Made by a program: the position numbers and the translations under genes. A model generated the notes under the pieces. That model saw nothing but the letters and a program-made list of their open reading frames with translations, was not told the DNA's origin and searched no databases. From CAZYJR01 sp964647905 (GTDB lineage: Bacteria > Desulfobacterota > DSM-4660 > Desulfatiglandales > HGW-15), in NCBI GenBank assembly GCA_964647905.1, contig CAZYJR010000017.1, forward strand, positions 10,547-74,546: 64,000 nt of DNA, given 5' to 3'. Positions 9,165 to 18,718 of the stretch are shown piece after piece (within the stretch, counting starts at the first letter, position 1; every line of letters starts with the position of its first letter).

Positions 9165-10757
9165 TCAAGGCATGGACCGGAGCACCCCTTCGGCCACATG
9201 GTCCTGGAACGGCTCGAAGTGCTTCTTGAAGTCCGCCGCCAGCTTTGCGGCCCGCTGGTCGTAGGCGGCAGGATCCCCGGACGCGGTCCTGGGATCCAGT
9301 ATCTCAGCCGGGACGCCCTCCACTTTATCCGGTATCCTCAACCCGAAGACCGGATCGGTATGGTACTCCACCTCTTCCAGCCTGCCTTCGAGAATGGCCT
9401 TCACTATGGCCCGCGAGTGGGAGATGCGGATCCGGGACGCCTCTCCGGCGGGTTTTCCGCTCCAGCCGGTGTTCACCAGCCAGCAAGCCGCCCCGTGCTT
9501 TTCCACTTTCTTCCTAAGGAGGTCCGCGTAGACCACCGGGGGGAGGGCCATGAAGGGCGCGCCGAAGCAGGCGCTGAAGGTGGCCTGTGGTTCCTTGACG
9601 CCCTGCTCGGTGCCGGCCACCTTGGCCGTGTAGCCGGTAAGGAAATGGAAGACCGCCTGGTCCACGCTCAGGCGGGCGACCGGCGGCATGACCCCGAAGG
9701 CGTCGCATGTGAGCATGATTATGTTGCGCGGGTGGCCGCATACCCCGCGCCTGGAGGCGCTGGGTATGTGGCTGATGGGATAGGCCGCCCGGGTGTTCTC
9801 GGTGAGGGAGTCGTCGTCCAGATCCAGCCGGCGCGAGTGCTGGTTCAGGGAGACGTTCTCCAGTATGGTGCCGAAGCGCCTGGTGGTTTCATAAATCTCG
9901 GGTTCCTCCTCCCGGGAGAGGCGGATGACCTTTGCGTAACACCCGCCCTCGAAGTTGAATATCCCTTCCTCGCTCCAGCCGTGTTCGTCGTCTCCTATCA
10001 GGATCCGGTCCGGGTCCGCTGAAAGGGAGGTCTTCCCTGTGCCCGAGAGCCCGAAGAATATGGCGGCGTCCCCCTGCGCGCCCGCGTTGGCCGAGCAATG
10101 CATGGACAGGACCGATTCCTGGGGATAGAAGTAGTTCAGCATGGTGAAGACGGATTTCTTGATCTCCCCGGCATAGCTGGTGCCTCCTATGAGCACCAGC
10201 TTCCTGCCCAGGTGGATCAGGATAAAGGCCTCGGAGTGGGTCCCGTCCAGCTGGGGCTCCGCATTGAACCGGGGCATGCCGATAACGGTGAACTGGGGGT
10301 TGTGCTTTTCCGCCTCCCCCTTGTCTTGAAGCTGTATGAACATGTTCCTGGCAAAAAGGCTGTGCCACGCCCGCTCCGTGATCACCCTGATCGGGATGCG
10401 GCGGGAGGGCTCGGCCCCCACGAAGCAGTCCTGGACAAAGATGTCCTTGTTCTGGAGATAGGCGCTCAGCCGATAGAAGATATTGACGAAGCGCTGCTCT
10501 TCAATGCCCCGGTTGACATCCCCCCACCAGATCTTGTTCTCGCTGGAGGGCTCCTTCACTATGAAGCGGTCCAGGGGGGAGCGGCCCATGTGATGCCCGG
10601 TTCTGACCACAGCCGGCCCGAGGTGGGCTATATGCCCCTCCCGCCTCCTTATGATCTGCTCGTAGAGATGAGGGGTCGAAGGGTTCCAGTACACCGTTCC
10701 CAGGTTCCTGAATCCCATCTTCTCCAACTCGGGCCGCACGTCCTTGTAATTGAACAT
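9165..10757 (-). CDS. pckA: Phosphoenolpyruvate carboxykinase (ATP)
   Basis: Interconverts oxaloacetate plus ATP with phosphoenolpyruvate, CO2 and ADP at the TCA/gluconeogenesis junction. The 530-residue length from the ATG at 10757 matches the ATP-dependent family. Visible motifs are the P-loop GLSGTGKTSL, the kinase-2 stretch IGDDEHGW, and the R-x-G-H-H substrate motif near the N-terminus (VVRTGHHMGRSP). A strong GGAGGA ribosome site precedes 10757; the open frame continues upstream only through the end of the neighbouring kinase gene. It starts 17 bases after the PfkB kinase stop, so the two are probably co-transcribed. Confidence 0.95.
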   Translation of the reverse strand: MFNYKDVRPELEKMGFRNLGTVYWNPSTPHLYEQIIRRREGHIAHLGPAVVRTGHHMGRSPLDRFIVKEPSSENKIWWGDVNRGIEEQRFVNIFYRLSAYLQNKDIFVQDCFVGAEPSRRIPIRVITERAWHSLFARNMFIQLQDKGEAEKHNPQFTVIGMPRFNAEPQLDGTHSEAFILIHLGRKLVLIGGTSYAGEIKKSVFTMLNYFYPQESVLSMHCSANAGAQGDAAIFFGLSGTGKTSLSADPDRILIGDDEHGWSEEGIFNFEGGCYAKVIRLSREEEPEIYETTRRFGTILENVSLNQHSRRLDLDDDSLTENTRAAYPISHIPSASRRGVCGHPRNIIMLTCDAFGVMPPVARLSVDQAVFHFLTGYTAKVAGTEQGVKEPQATFSACFGAPFMALPPVVYADLLRKKVEKHGAACWLVNTGWSGKPAGEASRIRISHSRAIVKAILEGRLEEVEYHTDPVFGLRIPDKVEGVPAEILDPRTASGDPAAYDQRAAKLAADFKKHFEPFQDHVAEGVLRSMP

Positions 10758-10774
10758 CTCGGTCTCCTCCCTGG

Positions 10775-11707
10775 CTATATCTCTTCCACGGTAACCCGGG
10801 GCAGCAGCTCCTCCACCGTGTCCCGGTGGCAGAGCTCGGTGCCCGGCGTCTTTGCAGTGGCCGTACCGGCCGCGGCCGAGAGCCTCAGGCACTCATCCAG
10901 GCTTTTCCCTCGGGAATGGGCCAGGATGAATCCGGCAACGGCCGAGTCGCCCGCCCCCACGGTGCTCTCCACGTCAACGGCCGGGGCGGCAGCCTTGAGC
11001 CGTGTCTTGCCGGCCGAGAGGATCAGCCCTTCCTTCCCCCTGGAGACCAGGATAAAGGGTATCCCCAGGCTGTGTAGCTCGCGGCATGCATCCAGGATCC
11101 CGGGGTCGGATTGCAGGTCGCGCCCCAAGAGGCGCGACAGCTCGTGGATGTTCGGCTTGATGCACGTGGGCTGGAACTCCACCGCCTCCTTCAGGGCCTT
11201 CCCGTCCGCATCCAGCATGGTGAAGGCCCCCAATTTCTTGGCCGCCACAATGAGCTGGCCGTAAATGTTGGGTGTCACGCCCCTGGGAAGGCTCCCGCTC
11301 ATCACCAGGTAGGTCATGTCCTGGATGGATAGTATTTGACGGTAGAAATCCGCGATCTCTGTAGGGCTTATCTCTGGCCCTGAGGCACTGATCATATACT
11401 GCCTGCCTGCGCCCGCCTCCCTCAGAATAATATTGGTGCGTGTCTCGCCCGAGATACGAGTGAAGCTTATCATGACCCCGGCGTTTATCAGAAGGCCCTC
11501 CAACTGCAGGCCGTCATAGCCCCCCACAAGGCCCAGGGCCACGCTCCTCCCGTCGAGCTCGGTAATCACCCTGGATACGTCTATCCCTTTTCCGGCTGCG
11601 TAGTGCTTCTCGGAGACCACCCGGGTGGTGTCGTCCTCCAGGAGTCGCTCCAACATGACGGCTCGATCCAGGGCCGGATTCAACGTCACTGTGTATATCA
11701 TGGGCAA
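10775..11707 (-). CDS. PfkB-family sugar-phosphate kinase (1-phosphofructokinase / Pfk2 type)
   Basis: A 310-residue ribokinase-fold kinase. It has the N-terminal family start YTVTLNPALDRAV, the AGKGIDVSRV substrate-binding stretch and the C-terminal PfkB signature STVGAGDSAVAGF with the catalytic Asp. That profile fits the FruK/LacC/PfkB-2 branch, so the substrate is a phosphorylated hexose (fructose-1-P, fructose-6-P or tagatose-6-P); sequence alone does not decide which. No PTS gene is nearby, which makes a fructose PTS role less likely and a minor 6-phosphofructokinase more likely. It lies directly upstream of pckA on the same strand, pairing a glycolytic step with a gluconeogenic one. 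Confidence 0.85.
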   Translation of the reverse strand: MPMIYTVTLNPALDRAVMLERLLEDDTTRVVSEKHYAAGKGIDVSRVITELDGRSVALGLVGGYDGLQLEGLLINAGVMISFTRISGETRTNIILREAGAGRQYMISASGPEISPTEIADFYRQILSIQDMTYLVMSGSLPRGVTPNIYGQLIVAAKKLGAFTMLDADGKALKEAVEFQPTCIKPNIHELSRLLGRDLQSDPGILDACRELHSLGIPFILVSRGKEGLILSAGKTRLKAAAPAVDVESTVGAGDSAVAGFILAHSRGKSLDECLRLSAAAGTATAKTPGTELCHRDTVEELLPRVTVEEI

Positions 11708-11802
11708 TCCTCGAGAAAGAGATCAGGGGTTTGTTTCGGGTACTCCGCGACCGGCTCCCCTTGTATCACGTGCTCCCGCTCCTTTACAACGGGTAGACTA
11801 TA

Positions 11803-11812
11803 CACTTAAGTG
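11803..11812. promoter_or_regulatory. 10-bp palindrome in the divergent pfkB-like/usp intergenic region
   Basis: CACTTAAGTG is a perfect palindrome in the 253-base space between the divergent kinase-pckA operon and the universal stress gene. On the minus strand it lies immediately upstream of a TATAGT sequence that could be a -10 box, so it is placed like an operator. No -35 element is convincing. Confidence 0.25.
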
Positions 11813-11960
11813 AAGGTGGATGATAAATGGAAACGGAAGCCGGGATACAGAGTTGCCCGCATGCCGGTGGTCGCCCCGAGAGTATATGGATTCATGTTGC
11901 AAAAGGTGATCGGATCCGGGTAGTCTTGGATTGATTTGCGACCCCAGCGGAGGAGGAAGA

Positions 11961-12827
11961 ATGGAGAGGCATCTCTTGGTGACGGTAAGCGAGCAGATGA
12001 GCGCACTTCACGGCGGCCGTTTCGCCGGGAGCTTTTTCGAGAACAAGGACTCGGTCAGGCTCACTCTCTTCTACACTGTTCCCCGACCAGCGGCGGTTTG
12101 GGGCGGGGAGAAGACCGAAGATCTGGTAAGAGAGCAGGAAGACATGGCCCGCAAGTACGCGGACCAGGGCCGAAAGGCCCTGCAGGAGGCCAAAAAGGAG
12201 CTGCTCCACCTGGGCTTCCCTGAGGAAAACATAGTGCTCAAGCTCCAGGGCCGCCAGCTTACCAAGACAAAGGACATACTGGAGGAGGCCTCACACGGGC
12301 TTTATGACGCCCTAGTGCTGGGCCGTCGGGGCCTCAACTGGTTCGAGGAGGCCTTTGAGGGGAGCGTCAGCCGCGACCTCTTGGACAGCCTACCCTCTTG
12401 CCCCATCTGGATATGCCGCCGGCCCCAGGAGGGGGGGAAGGGGGTCCTGCTGTGCATGGACGGCTCTGAGGCTTCTTACCGGATGGCGGACCACGTGGGC
12501 TTCATCCTGGGGAAGGTCCATCCTCACCCGGTCAAGATCTTCGTGGTAAAGGGACAGTCCCTGCGCGCGGAGCCCGGTGCGGTCATAGAAAAAGGCCAAG
12601 AGCTCTTGAGAAAATCAGGGGTGCCCAACGTGCGGGTGAGCACCTCGGCCGTGGATGCCTCGAGCCCTCTCAAGGCCATCGAGAGGGAGGCCCGGAAGGG
12701 CGGGTATGCCGCTGTGGCCGTGGGCCGGGCGGCCAAGAAGAGCCTCGCCGACCGGGTCTTCTTCGGGTCCGTCAGCATGGGGCTCTTCCGCAGGATCGAG
12801 CACTCAGCCTTGTGGATCACAGCCTAG
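11961..12827 (+). CDS. Tandem-domain universal stress protein (UspA family)
   Basis: A 288-residue protein with two Usp-like halves (about residues 1-150 and 155-288). The first half has an ALVLGRRGLNWFEEAFEGSV stretch and the second a VAVGRAAKKSL...FGSVS stretch. These correspond to the G-2x-G-9x-G-S/T nucleotide-binding region of the family, which looks more complete in the second half. The ATG at 11961 follows AGGAGGA directly and fixes the start. It precedes, and converges with, the trkH-trkA operon; Usp proteins often accompany ion transporters. The role is presumably nucleotide-dependent stress adaptation. Confidence 0.85.
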   Translation: MERHLLVTVSEQMSALHGGRFAGSFFENKDSVRLTLFYTVPRPAAVWGGEKTEDLVREQEDMARKYADQGRKALQEAKKELLHLGFPEENIVLKLQGRQLTKTKDILEEASHGLYDALVLGRRGLNWFEEAFEGSVSRDLLDSLPSCPIWICRRPQEGGKGVLLCMDGSEASYRMADHVGFILGKVHPHPVKIFVVKGQSLRAEPGAVIEKGQELLRKSGVPNVRVSTSAVDASSPLKAIEREARKGGYAAVAVGRAAKKSLADRVFFGSVSMGLFRRIEHSALWITA

Positions 12828-12903
12828 CCCGAGAGGCCCTGAGCTGGAAGGGGTTTTCAGTGGTCACTCGAGCAGTACTGGGTCCGGGGCCCCTTTCGAA
12901 CAC

Positions 12904-14352
12904 TCATTTCTTCCAGAACTCGGGTATGAGGAGCACGATGACCGTGTAGATCTCCAGGCGCCCGAGCAGCATGCAGAAGATCAGGATCCACTTCCCGGCC
13001 ATGGGGATCTCCAGGTAGTTTCGGACGGGCCCGACCGCTCCGAGGCCGGGTCCTATGTTCCCTATGGAGGCTGCGACCGAGGCGAATGCGCTCACCATGT
13101 CCAGGCCCAAGGCTGACATGGCAAGCACCGCAGCAATGAAAAGACCCAAGAAGAGCAGAAAGAAACCCACGAAGCTGCTCAGAACGTCGTTGGGGACCGG
13201 CCTCCCGCCGAGCTTCACCGTGGTCACGGCCCTGGGATGGATGATCCTGAATATCTCCCTGTAGCCGTGCTTGACCAGGAGCATCACGCGCATGATCTTG
13301 ATGCCCCCTCCGGTCGACCCGGCCATGCCCCCGAGGAACATGCAAAGGAGCAGGATGTTGCGGGAGAGTGTGGGCCATTGATCATAGTCGGCGGTCACGA
13401 AGCCCGTGGTGGTGAGAATGGACCCCACCTGGAACGAGGCGTATCTGAGGGCATCCGGGATCGAGCCGTAGACCGGGCCCAGTATGTCCCAGGTCACCAC
13501 CAATGTGAACACGGCGAATAGGCCCACGAATGCCCGGAACTCCGGGGCCTTCCCGAAAACGGAGACCTGCCCGGTGATGAAGCGGTAGTGGAGGGAGAAG
13601 TTTATTCCGGCGAGGAGCATGAAGACCAGTATGACCACATCCATGTAAGTGCTGTTATAGTGGGCTATGCTTATGTTCTTTGGGGAGAACCCGCCCGTGG
13701 GCATGGTACAGAACGCGTGGCACACCGCCTCGAAAAGGGGCATGCCGCCGCCCAGGAGCAGGAGTATCTCCAGCGCGGTAATCAGGATATAGACTTTCCA
13801 CAGGGTCTTTGCCGTATCCGAGATCCTGGGTTTGAGCTTGTCCACCACGGGGCTCGGGACCTCGGCCTTGTAAAGCTGCATCCCGCCGATTCCCAGGAAG
13901 GGCAGTATGGCCACGGACAGGACAATGATCCCCATGCCCCCGAACCACTGGGTCTGGCTCCTCCAGAGAAGAACCCCTCTCGGGAGGCCCTCGATATCCG
14001 AGAGTATGGAGGCCCCGGTGGTGGTGAACCCGGATATGGACTCGAAGTAGGCATTGGTGAAGACCGGGATCGAGCCGGACAACAGGTACGGCAGGGTCCC
14101 CACCAGCCCGGCCACCACCCAGCCCAGGGTCACCATGAGGACCCCGTCGCGATGGCTCAGTTGCACGGGTTCGTGCCTGCGGGTGGATAGGGCGAGGGCC
14201 GAGCCGGCCGCTGCGGCGACCGCCATGGAAAGGGCCAGGGCGAGTGCGCTTCCGTCGCCGTATCCCAGGGATACAGCCAGGGGGCCGGCCATGGAAAGCC
14301 CCAGTACCAGGACCAGGAGGCCCATGAAGTTCAGGATGGGCTTGGCGTGCAT
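12904..14352 (-). CDS. trkH: Trk potassium uptake transmembrane protein
   Basis: Membrane subunit of the Trk/Ktr potassium uptake system, 482 residues with about ten hydrophobic segments and repeated pore loops. Filter-type sequences are FTTTGASI (about residue 110), MPTGGFSP (about 219), LTTTGFVTADY (about 316) and GGMAGSTGGGIK (about 345). Its start codon shares one base with the trkA stop (TGATG arrangement on the minus strand), which implies translational coupling and one operon. TrkA, encoded immediately upstream, gates this channel. Confidence 0.95.
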   Translation of the reverse strand: MHAKPILNFMGLLVLVLGLSMAGPLAVSLGYGDGSALALALSMAVAAAAGSALALSTRRHEPVQLSHRDGVLMVTLGWVVAGLVGTLPYLLSGSIPVFTNAYFESISGFTTTGASILSDIEGLPRGVLLWRSQTQWFGGMGIIVLSVAILPFLGIGGMQLYKAEVPSPVVDKLKPRISDTAKTLWKVYILITALEILLLLGGGMPLFEAVCHAFCTMPTGGFSPKNISIAHYNSTYMDVVILVFMLLAGINFSLHYRFITGQVSVFGKAPEFRAFVGLFAVFTLVVTWDILGPVYGSIPDALRYASFQVGSILTTTGFVTADYDQWPTLSRNILLLCMFLGGMAGSTGGGIKIMRVMLLVKHGYREIFRIIHPRAVTTVKLGGRPVPNDVLSSFVGFFLLFLGLFIAAVLAMSALGLDMVSAFASVAASIGNIGPGLGAVGPVRNYLEIPMAGKWILIFCMLLGRLEIYTVIVLLIPEFWKK

Positions 14353-15710
14353 CAGAAGTAGTCCAGCTTTACCGTGAGCAGCTTTTCCAGCTTTGGTATG
14401 GCCTTGTGGAGGGAGAAGATTATCAGGTGATCCTTTTCCTTTACTATACTATCACCACTCGGAATTATTATTTCTTCTCCCCTGACTATCGCGCCCACAA
14501 TGGCGCCCTTTGGAAACTTCACATCGGAAAGGGGTGTATTCACGACATCGGATGTCGCCAAGGCCTCGGCCTCGATGGCCTCGGCATGCTCGCCCTTGAG
14601 CGGGGCCACCGAGATAATCCGTCCCCGCCTGATATGCTGGAGAATGGCGCGTATGGCTGAGAGGCGGGAGCTTACCACCGTGTCTATGCCGATGGAGCTG
14701 ACCAGTGGTATATAGCTGAGCTTGTTGATCCTGGTGACGGTCTTTTTCGCCCCCAACCCCTTGGCCAGAAGAGAGATGAGCACGTTGCTCTCCTCGTCTC
14801 CCGTGATGGCGACCAGGAAGTCCGAGCTGGCGATGTTCTCCTCCAGCAGGAGGTCTCGGTCCGTTCCGTCTCCGTTTATCACGATCACCTTGTCCAGGTT
14901 CTCGGCCAGGTGGGCGCATCTCTCCGGGTCCCTGTCGATTATCTTGGTGGAGATGCGGGACCTGTCCAGGGCGTTCGCAAGGGCCGCCCCGGTCTGCCCG
15001 CCCCCCACTATGATCACCCTGCGGAGCTCCCTCTGCCTGATCCCGAAGAACCTGAAGACCTTTTGGATTTCATCCGACCGCGTTACCACGTAGACCAGGT
15101 CGTTTGCCTGGATGGCGTCCTCGCCATGCGGGATGAAGACCTCCTCTCCCCTGACTATGGCCCCCACCAGGAGATCGCCTTCCATGTCCTTGAACGAGAG
15201 GAGCTTTTTGCCCGCGAACGGCGACTCCGGCCTGATGGTCACACCGATCAGCTTCACCCTGCCGCCGACGAAGTCGATCACGTCCGAGGCCTCGGGGACC
15301 ATCATCAGGTTCCTGATGGTCTCCACCATGATGGACTCCGGATTGATTATATGGTCTATGCCGAGGAAGTCCTGGGACAGGAAGTCCTTGACCTCCAGGT
15401 ACTCGGGGTTTCTCAGGCGGACCACCTTTATCAGGTAGGGGTTGAGCTGGCGGGCGAGCATGCAGGCGATGAGGTTGACTTCATCGCTGTCAGTGGCCGC
15501 CACCAGCATCTCGGCCTCCACGACCCCCGCCATCTTAAGCATCCTGGGGCTGGTCCCGGATCCCAGCACGGCCTGGACGTCGAGCTCTTCATTGATCCGG
15601 TCGGTCTTTTCCGGATCCTTGTCGATCAGGACCACGTCCTGGTTCTCCCGGGAGAGCCTCTGGGCTATGTGAAACCCGACCTCACCGGCACCCACTATTA
15701 TCGTCTTCAA
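14352..15710 (-). CDS. trkA: Trk system regulatory NAD-binding subunit
   Basis: Cytoplasmic gating subunit of the Trk potassium transporter, 452 residues. It contains two RCK-N Rossmann domains with GxGxxG-type motifs (IIVGAGEVGFHIAQRL at the N-terminus and VIIVGGGQTGAALANAL at about 226), each followed by a TrkA-C domain. I place the start at the TTG at 15710, preceded by GGAGG at good spacing, because the conserved domain begins exactly there. The upstream open frame encodes nothing recognisable. It overlaps trkH by one base and is divergent from the heptose kinase gene. Confidence 0.93.
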   Translation of the reverse strand: MKTIIVGAGEVGFHIAQRLSRENQDVVLIDKDPEKTDRINEELDVQAVLGSGTSPRMLKMAGVVEAEMLVAATDSDEVNLIACMLARQLNPYLIKVVRLRNPEYLEVKDFLSQDFLGIDHIINPESIMVETIRNLMMVPEASDVIDFVGGRVKLIGVTIRPESPFAGKKLLSFKDMEGDLLVGAIVRGEEVFIPHGEDAIQANDLVYVVTRSDEIQKVFRFFGIRQRELRRVIIVGGGQTGAALANALDRSRISTKIIDRDPERCAHLAENLDKVIVINGDGTDRDLLLEENIASSDFLVAITGDEESNVLISLLAKGLGAKKTVTRINKLSYIPLVSSIGIDTVVSSRLSAIRAILQHIRRGRIISVAPLKGEHAEAIEAEALATSDVVNTPLSDVKFPKGAIVGAIVRGEEIIIPSGDSIVKEKDHLIIFSLHKAIPKLEKLLTVKLDYF

Positions 15711-15933
15711 TCCGTCCTCCCTGATCGCCCGCGGCCGTCCCCCGCCCGGGCCGCGGCGGGTCTTGGCATCAGGGGGGCATCTTAGACGCGGGCCTTCGGG
15801 AAAGTCAATGGCAAGCAGCGGGTGGGCGGAATCAGGGTGGACAACCACCCGCCCGGGTGATAGTCTCAATCGCCTCCGGGATCAGGGGATTGGTACCCGG
15901 GATACCAGCAGCGGCGGTCGGGAAGCAGGGCGC

Positions 15934-16944
15934 ATGATCAAGGCACCAGAGGTCGCATTGAGCGGCAATGACTTCAAACGGTATATAGACAAGTTCTCCG
16001 AGACCACGATCCTGGTCATCGGCGACATTATAATGGACAAGTACGTGTGGGGCCATGTTTCGCGGATCTCCCCCGAGGCCCCGGTGCCGGTGGTGGAGGT
16101 CAAGCAGGAGACCAAGCGCCTGGGCGGAGCCGCGAACGTGCTCAACAACATAGCCTCCCTGGGCGGCAGGTGCATTCTTTGCGGAGTGGTGGGGGACGAC
16201 CACTCGGGCCGCGAGATGCTGGAGCAGGTGGGGGGTATGGGACTGCCGGTGGACGGGATCCTGAAGGTGTCCGACCGCCCAACCAGCGTCAAATCCAGGG
16301 TGGTGGCGTACAACCAGCAGGTTGTGCGGTTCGACCGGGAGAGCAGGAAGAGCATCCCGGAGGAGGCCGTTCAGGGGATCCTGGAGCATATAAGGGCGAT
16401 CAGCCGGGAAGTGGACGCGATTATCGTTGCCGATTACGGCAAGGGCGTGATCTCCGAGGCCATGATGAAGGGACTCAGGGGCTTGGTTTGGGACTCCGGA
16501 ATATTGATGGCCGTGGATCCCAAGACCGGCAACTTTGAGTACTACAAGGGAGTCGACGTGATCACCCCCAACCATCACGAAGCAGGGGCCTATTGCCGGC
16601 GGGATATCGAGGACGAGGCCTCCCTGCTGGAGGCCGGCAGGTACATGCTGGAGAGCCTGGAGGCCGGCTCCGTGCTGATCACCCAGGGAAAGGACGGCAT
16701 GACCCTTTTTGAGAGCGACGGGGCGGTAAGCCACATACCGACGGTGGCTCGAAAGGTCTTTGACGTGACCGGCGCGGGGGATACGGTGATCAGCACCTTG
16801 TGTCTGGGGCTTGCATCGGGCATGGATTTCAAGTCGGCGGCGGTCATAGCCAACTTTGCGGCCGGGATCGTCGTGGGTGAGCTGGGTACCTCCACCGTGA
16901 ACGGACAAGAGCTCAAGGAGACCGTAAACGGAAGGATCAAGTGA
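15934..16944 (+). CDS. rfaE1: D-glycero-beta-D-manno-heptose-7-phosphate kinase
   Basis: Phosphorylates heptose-7-phosphate to the 1,7-bisphosphate for LPS inner-core ADP-heptose. The 336-residue product covers only the kinase half of HldE. It has the family start ILVIGDIIMDKYVWG, the SPEAPVPVV and GGAANVLNNIA substrate loops and the PfkB signature DVTGAGDTVIS. The cytidylyl-like adenylyltransferase domain is absent, so that activity should be a separate gene elsewhere. The ATG at 15934 begins just before the conserved domain; the frame extends upstream without recognisable sequence. It heads a co-directional run through the TrmH-family methyltransferase at 20177. Confidence 0.9.
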   Translation: MIKAPEVALSGNDFKRYIDKFSETTILVIGDIIMDKYVWGHVSRISPEAPVPVVEVKQETKRLGGAANVLNNIASLGGRCILCGVVGDDHSGREMLEQVGGMGLPVDGILKVSDRPTSVKSRVVAYNQQVVRFDRESRKSIPEEAVQGILEHIRAISREVDAIIVADYGKGVISEAMMKGLRGLVWDSGILMAVDPKTGNFEYYKGVDVITPNHHEAGAYCRRDIEDEASLLEAGRYMLESLEAGSVLITQGKDGMTLFESDGAVSHIPTVARKVFDVTGAGDTVISTLCLGLASGMDFKSAAVIANFAAGIVVGELGTSTVNGQELKETVNGRIK

Positions 16945-16993
16945 CCGGCCCGAGGGGGGAGGCGCTCCGGGCCGATGCGCCCCCGAGGTGGCA

Positions 16994-17539
16994 ATGAGCA
17001 CCCCGACCGAGGCAGACCCGGTCAAGCGTATCGCAGGGCTCATCTCACCCGACCCGGAGATCCTGGGGAAGACCATTGAGGAGCTGGAGGCCCTTTTCGG
17101 CCGAGTGGATTGGGTCAGCCCCCTGCTGGACTTCGACAAGACCAGGTACTATGAAAGGGAGATGGGCCGGCCTCTCTACAGGCGTTTCATCTCGTTCCGG
17201 GATCCGATGCCCCAGGACGGGCTCCCCGAGACCAAGCTGGAGACCAATCGGCTGGAGGATAGGACCAGGCGTGGAGGAAGGCGCGTGGTGAACGTGGACC
17301 CCGGGTATTTGTGCCTGGAGCGTCTGGTCCTGGCTACAGGGAAGAATTTCCCGCATCGGATCTATCTGGGCAGGGGGATATACGCCGATCTCACCCTGAT
17401 ATTCCGCAAGGGGACATTTCACCCCCTGGAATGGACCTACCCGGATTTTCGGGATCCTCTGGTGATAGGGTATTTCAATGAGCTGCGCGAGAGGTTCCGA
17501 ATGGAGATACGCGCTGCAAGAGAGGTGAGCCCTTGCTGA
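16994..17539 (+). CDS. DUF4416 family protein
   Basis: A 181-residue protein matching the DUF4416 family, of unknown function, common in deltaproteobacterial-type and related genomes. Its features include DFDKTRYYEREMG, the KLETNRLED region, VNVDPGYLCLERLVLATGKN and the C-terminal TYPDFR segment. There is no signal peptide or membrane helix. The ATG at 16994 follows a GAGGTGG ribosome site; a GTG six bases earlier is an alternative. It overlaps the yicC start by seven bases, so it is coupled to yicC. Confidence 0.85.
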   Translation: MSTPTEADPVKRIAGLISPDPEILGKTIEELEALFGRVDWVSPLLDFDKTRYYEREMGRPLYRRFISFRDPMPQDGLPETKLETNRLEDRTRRGGRRVVNVDPGYLCLERLVLATGKNFPHRIYLGRGIYADLTLIFRKGTFHPLEWTYPDFRDPLVIGYFNELRERFRMEIRAAREVSPC

Positions 17540-18414
17540 AAAGCATGACCGCGTTCGGCCGGGCCGAGCACGGCTCGGGGGATGTCAGGGTGACCGTGGA
17601 GACCCGGTCGGTCAACCACCGCTACAGGGACCTTTCCCTGCGCCTTCCCAAGACGCTCCAGTCCCTGGAGGAATCGGTCAAGGCCATGGTCGTCGGCCGG
17701 GTAGGCCGGGGCCGGGTCGAGCTGAGCATCGAGCTGGACGCCGGCCCTGCGGGCGCGGACTATGATGTGTCGCTCAACGTGCCCCTTGCCCGGGCCTACG
17801 CCCGGGTCTTGCGGCGGCTCCGGGAGGAGGTGGGAGCTGATCCGGAGGTCAGGGCGGAGACATTCCTTCAGGTGCGGGACATGGTGGTGGTCAGGCCTGT
17901 GGAGGCCGATTCGGACTCCTTGCGGCCCGTGGTGATGGAGGCGGTCTCGGCGGCCCTGGACGAGCTGGAGCGAATGCGGCTGCAGGAGGGCAGGGCCTTG
18001 GAGTCCGACTTCAGGGCGAGGATAGCCTCGGTACGGGGGAACCTGGACCGGATCGAGGACAGGGCGCCTCAGGTGGTGGATGAGTACCGTCGGAGGCTGA
18101 GTGAGAGGGTGGAGGCCCTGGCTCAGGGCCTTGAGGTGGACGAGTCCAGGCTGGCCCAGGAGGTGGCGATCTTTGCCGGCAGGTGCGATGTGACGGAGGA
18201 AGTGGTGCGGAGCCGCGGCCACCTTGGGCAGTTCGAGGAGTTCTTGTCCGCTGGAGAGCCGGTGGGCCGAAGGCTGGATTTCCTTATCCAGGAGCTCAAC
18301 CGGGAGGTGAACACCATCAGCTCCAAGGCATCCGATGCGGAGATTTCCTCGGTTGTGGTGGAGACCAAAGGCGACTTGGAGAAGCTGAGGGAGCAGGTGC
18401 AGAACGTTGAATGA
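17533..18414 (+). CDS. yicC: YicC family endoribonuclease
   Basis: A 293-residue YicC protein. The N-terminal domain starts with the hallmark SMTAFGRAE, and the C-terminal DUF1732 domain carries RLDFLIQELNREVNTISSKA and ends in a short helix. E. coli YicC is reported as an endoribonuclease that affects small-RNA turnover. The TTG at 17533 is chosen because the conserved domain starts at once and the codon overlaps the DUF4416 stop. In many genomes yicC, remA-like and gmk occur in this order, as here. Confidence 0.93.
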   Translation: MLKSMTAFGRAEHGSGDVRVTVETRSVNHRYRDLSLRLPKTLQSLEESVKAMVVGRVGRGRVELSIELDAGPAGADYDVSLNVPLARAYARVLRRLREEVGADPEVRAETFLQVRDMVVVRPVEADSDSLRPVVMEAVSAALDELERMRLQEGRALESDFRARIASVRGNLDRIEDRAPQVVDEYRRRLSERVEALAQGLEVDESRLAQEVAIFAGRCDVTEEVVRSRGHLGQFEEFLSAGEPVGRRLDFLIQELNREVNTISSKASDAEISSVVVETKGDLEKLREQVQNVE

Positions 18415-18444
18415 GATGCCCGGGGATGGTGCAGGAGGGAGCAA

Positions 18445-18717
18445 ATGAATTCAAAGTTGGTAAACATCGGTTTCGGAAACACCGTGGTCTCCAGGCGGGT
18501 TGTGGCGATTATCTCCCCCAACACCGCTCCTGTAAAGCGGCTCCGCGACGAGGCCCGGGAAGACCGCCGCCTGATTGACGCCACACAGGGCCGTAAGACA
18601 AGATCTGTGATCATCACGGACAGCAATCACGTTGTGCTCTCGGCCATCCAATCCGAGACCCTGGCCCAGCGCTTCGCCCTGGATTGCCGGCTGACCAAGG
18701 AAGACCTGGAAGAATAG
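18445..18717 (+). CDS. RemA-like DUF370 protein
   Basis: A 90-residue DUF370 protein with the family start LVNIGFGN and central SPNTAPVKRL and ITDSNHVVLSAIQ stretches. In Bacillus, RemA (same family) is a DNA-binding activator of matrix genes; the role in Gram-negatives is less clear. Length is typical. It lies between yicC and gmk with one base between its stop and the gmk start, so it is certainly co-transcribed with gmk. Confidence 0.9.
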   Translation: MNSKLVNIGFGNTVVSRRVVAIISPNTAPVKRLRDEAREDRRLIDATQGRKTRSVIITDSNHVVLSAIQSETLAQRFALDCRLTKEDLEE

Positions 18718-18718
18718 A

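Noticed and set aside
8343..10022. 559-codon open frame on the plus strand
   Set aside because: It runs antisense through the pckA 3' end and across the antiporter remnant in another frame; its translation is Gly/Arg/Pro-rich with no domain, typical of GC-rich shadow frames.
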